A stretch of 64,000 bases of DNA from Alphaproteobacteria bacterium (GTDB taxonomy: Bacteria; Myxococcota_A; UBA796; GCA-2862545), in contig JACKET010000006.1 of NCBI GenBank assembly GCA_020632875.1, positions 62,001 through 126,000 on the forward strand, in the 5' to 3' direction. Position 1 is the first letter of the stretch. Each line of letters begins with the position of its first letter. The notes under the pieces are model-generated. The model saw only the letters and a list, made by a program, of their open reading frames with translations, had not been told where the DNA came from and ran no database searches. The position numbers and the translations under genes are program-made. This document shows positions 59,531-64,000 of the stretch, piece after piece.

Positions 59531-60253
59531 ATGCCGACCGTCGTCGCCTCCGCATCCGGGCCCCTCCTGTTCGTCTTCCCCGTCGTTCGCCGCGCGGTCG
59601 ACCGGGCCGCCCTGGCGCGCGTGCTCGCCCGCTACGATCGGCAGCTGCTTCCGGGCGCCATCGAAGGCAACGAGTGGATCGCGGGCGAGGGGATGAGCCC
59701 GGCCGATGCGGCTCGGATGGCGGAAGACCTTCGGGGGCTCGGCCTCACGGTGCGGGTCGTGAATCGCGACGCGCTCACCACCTCCCGACGTGTCGGGAAC
59801 GCCGTCTCGGCGCTCGCCATCGGGATGATGCTCACGCTGCCGATGGGGGTCCTGCTCACGACGACCAGCGATACCCCCTCGAGCGGGCTGCCACTCCTCG
59901 CGGCGGGGCTCCTGCTCGTGGTGAACTTCCTGGTCCTCTCGGCGCGGGGCGGGATGCGACTCGGCGTCGCGGGGGCATCGGCGCAACCCGCCATGGCGGG
60001 CGTCGATGCGCTGGTGCTGGAGCTCGAGCGCCTCCGGTCCGAGCTTCCCGAGCACCTCGTGGCGCCGCTCGTCGCGAGGGCCGACGCGCTCGTCGAAGAG
60101 GCCCGGCGGCGTCCCGACGGGCGTGCGGCGCGGGAGCTCGTCGCGCTCGTCGCGGAGCTCGATGCCGCGAGAGACGAGGCGGTCGCGGCGGACGCCGACG
60201 CGCTGCGGAGGGAGCTGGCGCGCGCGCGTCGGGCCGTGGGCGAGATCGGGTAG
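59531..60253 (+). CDS. Membrane protein of unknown function
   Basis: A 240-residue protein: N-terminal soluble part with LLFVFPVVRRAVDRAALARVL and a short ferredoxin-like pattern (EDLRGLGLTVRVVNRDAL), two central hydrophobic helices (AVSALAIGMMLTLPMGVLLT, LPLLAAGLLLVVNFLVLSA), and a C-terminal coiled-coil-like helix rich in Arg/Glu/Ala. Start ATG 59531. Upstream of the WD40 kinase by 85 bp on the same strand; no shared function evident. Confidence 0.75.
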   Translation: MPTVVASASGPLLFVFPVVRRAVDRAALARVLARYDRQLLPGAIEGNEWIAGEGMSPADAARMAEDLRGLGLTVRVVNRDALTTSRRVGNAVSALAIGMMLTLPMGVLLTTTSDTPSSGLPLLAAGLLLVVNFLVLSARGGMRLGVAGASAQPAMAGVDALVLELERLRSELPEHLVAPLVARADALVEEARRRPDGRAARELVALVAELDAARDEAVAADADALRRELARARRAVGEIG

Positions 60254-60338
60254 TGCCGCGCCTGGTCGTCGTGGGCGCGTGAGGCGGAACGCGGCGCGGA
60301 ATCGGGGCTCACGAGCCGAAGCCGGATAGGATGGCGCC

Positions 60339-63300
60339 GTGAGCGGCGATCGCACCTATATCGACGAAGACGACCTCGCGGCGCTCGGCGATGCGGCGCC
60401 CGAGCCCGAGGGCCCGAGGTTCCGCGTCGACGACGAGCTGGCGCGCGGTGGGCTCGGCCGGGTGCACCGGGGCTGGGACACGCGCCTCGACCGCGAGATC
60501 GCGGTGAAGACGCTGCTCGCGCCCAGCGGGTCGGCGGCCGTGCGCTTCGAGCGCGAGCTGCGGCTGACGGCGCGTCTGCAGCACCCGAACATCGTGCCGG
60601 TCTACGACGGAGGCCGCGACGACCAGGGCCTGCCGTTCCTGGCGATGCGGCTCGTGCACGGCCGCTCCCTGGCGGCGGCCATCGACGCGTGCGGCGCGCT
60701 GGGGGAGCGGCTGGAGCTGCTGCCGCACGTCATCGACGCGTGTAACGCCGTGGCGTACGCACACAGCCAGCGCATCGCCCACCGCGACCTGAAGCCCGAC
60801 AACATCCTCGTCGGAGACTTCGGCGAGACGGTCGTGATCGACTGGGGCCTCGCGAAAGACCTCGATGCCGTCGACGAGCCCGCGACCGCCGAAGAGGGCG
60901 GCACCGCGAGCGGCGGGGGCAGCCAGGCCTCGCTCACGCGCGTCGGTGCCGTGGTGGGCACCCCCGCGTACATGCCGCCCGAGCAGGCGGCGGGCCACCC
61001 GGTCGACGAGAAGGCCGACGTGTACGCGCTCGGCGCCGTGCTGTACCACACGCTCGCCGGCCACCGTCCGTACGCCGACGCGGCGGACGTGCTCGGCGCC
61101 GTGCTCGACGGTCCGCCGGTTCCCCTCGGGCAGACCGCTGCCGGCATCCCGCGCGACCTCCTCGCGGTGGTCGGCAAGGCGATGGCCCGCGAGCCGGGCG
61201 CCCGGTACGCCGACGCCCGGTCGCTCGCCGCCGAGCTCGAGCGGTTCCAGGCCGGGCGCTTCGTGAGCGCGTACGACTACACGCCCGCCGAGCGCCTCGC
61301 GCACTTCGTGCGCCGGTACCCCATCCCCGTGGGGCTCACCGCGCTGCTGGTCGTCGGAACCCTCGTCGGCATCCTGCTCCTCGGCCGGGCCAACCGCATC
61401 GCCGAAGACCGACGGGCCGCCGCGGAGCACGCCGAGCAGCAGATCTCCGCCCTGCGCGACCAGGAACGCGAGCAGCTCGACGCCCTGACGCTCGAGCAGG
61501 CGCGCCTCGTCATGACCACCGACCCGGCGCGCAGCCTGCAGCTCCTCGCGACCCTCTCCGAGGCGAGGCCCTTCGACGGGGCCGTGCGCACCGTGGCTTC
61601 TGCGGCGTGGAGCCAGCAACCTCCGCTGCGCCTCGATGCGCCGGAGGGCGGCTGGGTGCGCGAGATCGCCGCCGACGCGAAGGGCGTGGCCGTGGCGTGG
61701 GGCCGGGTGGTGCACCTGTACGACGCGGACCTGGAGCTCGGCCAGCGCGTCGCGTTCTCCGGCCCCATCGACGGCCTGGCCATGCGCGACGGGGTGGCGT
61801 GGGTCTGCTCGGAGGGCCGGCTCTCCCACGTGCGCATCGGCGAAGCGCCCGTGTGGGTCGAGTCCGTCGGGGAGGGCGGCGAGGGGTGCCGCTCGCTCTG
61901 GCTCTCGGGAGATGGATGGGTGGTCGGGACCGAGACGGGTGCAGCGATGCTCGACGGCGACGGGGCGCTGCGGTTCTCGCGGACCTTCGATCGGCCCAGG
62001 CTGTTCGTCCCCGAGACCGGGCCCGAGGGCGACGCGGTGTGGTTCTTCACGGGCTACCGCCATGTCGAGCTCTTCGACAGCCGCACCGGGGCCTCCCTCG
62101 GTCAGGCCGACTTCGGGGGCCAGGCCTACCGCCGCGTGCCGGCCCCCGTCGGCAGGCGCATCGCGCTGCTCGGGAGCGGCGCCGAGACGCTGATGGTGCT
62201 CGAGCACGATGGCCGCGGGTTCCGCCGCACCGGAATCCAGGTCGACACCGCGTGGCTCGCCGCGGGCGCGTGGCTCGGCCCCGACCGGATGGTGGTGGGA
62301 GGGGAGGAGCAGCGCGTGTTCGTCGTGGACGTCCCGCGTCGTCGGGTCGTCCAGACGGTGGATGTGCGCGGCGCGCCGGTCCAGATCCTGTCGCTCGGCC
62401 CCGACCGCGCAGCCGTCACGACCGATCGGGGCCAGGTCGGCATCCTCGAGGCGACGACCGACGGCGTCCAGCTCGTCCCGCTCGGTGGAGCCGAGGTGCC
62501 GCTCACCCTCCTCGAAGCCGGCCCGAACGGGCGGATCGTGGCCGCGGGGGACGAGGTCGTGCTCGTGCAGGAACCCCGTCGCGGCGAGGGTCGCGCGGTG
62601 TTCCACTGCGACCGGGGCCCCGTCTACCACGTCGAGGCGGCGCCCGGGGACGAGGTCCTCGTGGCCAGCCAGTGTGGCATGGCGCGAATCGGGGGCGACG
62701 GCGCCGTCACCCGCCTCACGGACGCGACGGCGAAGCGGATCGCGGTCTGCGGGGGAGTCGCGTGGGTGGCCGAAGCGACGCGCATCGTGTCCGAGCGCGG
62801 TGTCGTCGCCCTCACCGCCGGCGTGACGTCGACGGCGTGCAAGGCCGATGGCACGCGGCTCGGCGTGGTCGAGGGCGATGGCGGTGTGCTGGTCCTCGAC
62901 ACCGCCTCGGGTGCCGAGGTCTTCCGCGGGCGCGTGGACGCACGCGAGCTCGTCCGCCGCGTGTTCTGGGACGGCGACGACCTCGTCGTCCCCGCGAACG
63001 TCGTGTGGAAGCTCGCCGACGGCTCGAGCGAGCTGGTGGCCATCGCCCACCTCTCCGATGCCGTCAGCGCTTCGGGCTACCTCGGCGGGGAGATCGCATT
63101 CGCGCTGTTCAACGGCGACGTGGTGTCGGTGCGCGGCGAGCCGCTCGGCAACGTGCCGCGGTTGGCCGTGGTGGCGTCCGAGGCCGGCGACGGGCTGGTG
63201 CTCGGCGATTTCGACGGAAACATCTCCCTCTTCCGGACGCGAGGAGGGCCCGTGGAGTCGCTGCACGGGCACCGGCAGTACGTCACGTTCCTCGCGCCGG

Positions 63301-63590
63301 GCCCCGAGGGTCGCTGGCTCGCGTCGGGAGGTTGGGACAACGCCGTGTGGCTCTGGGACCTCTCCATCGTGCCGGCGTCGGGGCGTCCATTGGAGGGGCA
63401 CGATGCCGCGGTGATGACGGGCGCCTGGGCCACGGACGGCCGCCTGTACACGGGGGATCGCGGCGGCACGGTGCGCGTGTGGACCGACCCGTTCGCCCTC
63501 GAGCCGGCCCGCCTCCGTCGTCAGGTGGAGGCGCTCGCGGCAGCGCTCGCGGCGGGCCGTCCGCTCCCCGAGCCCGACTCCGTACCCTGA
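60339..63590 (+). CDS. Ser/Thr protein kinase with WD40-like C-terminal propeller
   Basis: A 1083-residue protein. Kinase domain ~28-300: RVDDELARGGLGRVHRGWD, IAVKTLL (Lys57), AHRDLKPDNIL (~147-157), IDWGLAKDL with DWG (~168-170) instead of DFG, and YMPPEQAAG. One membrane helix (~326-350) is followed by a coiled coil (~355-400). The C-terminal ~670 residues form WD40-like repeats, most clear at the end: GHRQYVTFLAPGPEGRWLAS, GGWDNAVWLWDLS, GHDAAVMTGAWATDGRLYT and GTVRVWTDP. The repeats lie beyond the membrane helix, so they are probably outside the cytoplasm. Confidence 0.9.
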   Translation: MSGDRTYIDEDDLAALGDAAPEPEGPRFRVDDELARGGLGRVHRGWDTRLDREIAVKTLLAPSGSAAVRFERELRLTARLQHPNIVPVYDGGRDDQGLPFLAMRLVHGRSLAAAIDACGALGERLELLPHVIDACNAVAYAHSQRIAHRDLKPDNILVGDFGETVVIDWGLAKDLDAVDEPATAEEGGTASGGGSQASLTRVGAVVGTPAYMPPEQAAGHPVDEKADVYALGAVLYHTLAGHRPYADAADVLGAVLDGPPVPLGQTAAGIPRDLLAVVGKAMAREPGARYADARSLAAELERFQAGRFVSAYDYTPAERLAHFVRRYPIPVGLTALLVVGTLVGILLLGRANRIAEDRRAAAEHAEQQISALRDQEREQLDALTLEQARLVMTTDPARSLQLLATLSEARPFDGAVRTVASAAWSQQPPLRLDAPEGGWVREIAADAKGVAVAWGRVVHLYDADLELGQRVAFSGPIDGLAMRDGVAWVCSEGRLSHVRIGEAPVWVESVGEGGEGCRSLWLSGDGWVVGTETGAAMLDGDGALRFSRTFDRPRLFVPETGPEGDAVWFFTGYRHVELFDSRTGASLGQADFGGQAYRRVPAPVGRRIALLGSGAETLMVLEHDGRGFRRTGIQVDTAWLAAGAWLGPDRMVVGGEEQRVFVVDVPRRRVVQTVDVRGAPVQILSLGPDRAAVTTDRGQVGILEATTDGVQLVPLGGAEVPLTLLEAGPNGRIVAAGDEVVLVQEPRRGEGRAVFHCDRGPVYHVEAAPGDEVLVASQCGMARIGGDGAVTRLTDATAKRIAVCGGVAWVAEATRIVSERGVVALTAGVTSTACKADGTRLGVVEGDGGVLVLDTASGAEVFRGRVDARELVRRVFWDGDDLVVPANVVWKLADGSSELVAIAHLSDAVSASGYLGGEIAFALFNGDVVSVRGEPLGNVPRLAVVASEAGDGLVLGDFDGNISLFRTRGGPVESLHGHRQYVTFLAPGPEGRWLASGGWDNAVWLWDLSIVPASGRPLEGHDAAVMTGAWATDGRLYTGDRGGTVRVWTDPFALEPARLRRQVEALAAALAAGRPLPEPDSVP

Positions 63591-63618
63591 TCCCCGGATT
63601 CGCGGGTTAGGGAGCGTC

Positions 63619-64000
63619 GTGAAATCGGGTCCGATCGAAGCCGCCATCCTCCGACAGCAGGCCCCTGTGGTGGTGCGGGTCGTGGGGCCCGGGGCCTACG
63701 CCGCGACCGCGCATTGGGCCGCACGGGCCGGCGTCCTCACGACGGTGTCCGCGTCGGAGCTCCCCGTGGGCGATGCGGGTGCGCTGTGGCTCCACGACGC
63801 GCCCGGGAGTCGCACCGTCGCCGACCGCATGGCCTTGCGCTCCGCCCTGCGCGCCGACCGCTGGGTGCTGGTCCTCACCGGTCGGGCCGTCGACGGCGGG
63901 CATCCCTCCCAGGGCGAGACGCTCGAGGTCCCCGAGGCTCTCCCCGCCGGCGAAGGGGTCCCCACCCACGTCGAGGTCGAGGTCCCCGAGGCGCCGTACG
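63619..64000 (+). CDS. Hypothetical protein, 3' end outside window
   Basis: From GTG 63619 the frame is open to the end of the window, 127 codons. The visible part reads KSGPIEAAILRQQAPVVVRV, then GPGAYAATAHWAARAGVLTTV and RADRWVLVLTGRAVDGGHP. This alternating strand and helix pattern suggests a Rossmann-like fold. GGGAG lies upstream. Family not recognised. Confidence 0.6.
   Translation, partial: MKSGPIEAAILRQQAPVVVRVVGPGAYAATAHWAARAGVLTTVSASELPVGDAGALWLHDAPGSRTVADRMALRSALRADRWVLVLTGRAVDGGHPSQGETLEVPEALPAGEGVPTHVEVEVPEAPY

Overview
The window looks like chromosomal DNA of a high-GC, predatory- or social-type bacterium of the Myxococcota or a close relative. The evidence is a C-terminal Cys-plus-hydrophobic-plus-Arg sorting tail of the MYXO-CTERM type on a MopE-like surface protein (23909-27652), several surface lipoproteins with long Asp/Ala/Thr/Ser linkers made of hexanucleotide repeats, three Hanks-type Ser/Thr kinases, three ECF sigma factors, many lipoproteins, and G/C at almost every third codon position. 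I see no rRNA, tRNA, CRISPR array or intact insertion sequence.

Layout. 1-6770: a truncated hypothetical gene, a Rieske oxygenase, then an indel-rich tract (about 2.4-5.76 kb) holding an AraC/GyrI-type regulator and a kinase-sulfatase-modifying-factor gene, both readable only by switching frame many times; then a DUF6265/DUF6624-like protein. 6771-13839: a tightly coupled five-gene minus-strand operon SWIM zinc finger - unknown - vWA - MoxR ATPase - DUF5682, faced by a stand-alone ClpX-type zinc-finger protein. 14458-16368: ECF sigma, membrane protein and M23 peptidase operon. 16426-22406: LysR, a small DUF2892 protein, an alpha/beta hydrolase lipoprotein, a SLOG-GNAT fusion, a repeat-linker lipoprotein, and an operon of a Cys-rich secreted peptide, ECF sigma and Cys-rich membrane protein. 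22490-31180: a Cys-pair repeat protein divergent from a giant beta-helix/MopE protein, a HEAT-like gene broken by an in-frame TGA, a histone-deacetylase-family protein and an alpha-helical hypothetical. 31230-38547: FG-GAP lipoprotein, DHFR-family and GST genes, TetR with a clear dyad operator, a TerB-like protein, and two zinc-ribbon membrane proteins.

38552-47130: two tandem paralogous lipoproteins, a 3'-truncated cytochrome P450 running into a DUF1214/DUF1254 pair, and a coupled FAD-oxidoreductase / acetoacetate-decarboxylase-like / FAD-oxidoreductase operon. 47304-50964: ankyrin protein, lipoproteins and an ECF sigma factor. 50937-59079: a minus-strand run of outer-membrane barrel, heparinase-like lipoprotein, RCC1-like lipoprotein and a kinase-NACHT-transmembrane protein. 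59149-64000: a small DWDTSD-repeat secreted protein, a membrane protein, a kinase with a large WD40-like C-terminus, and a truncated gene at the edge.

The most system-like elements are the MoxR-vWA-SWIM-DUF5682 operon and the kinase-NACHT-membrane protein. Both have architectures typical of NTP-dependent stress or conflict (defence) systems. Family names come from motif reading by eye; no database search was possible.
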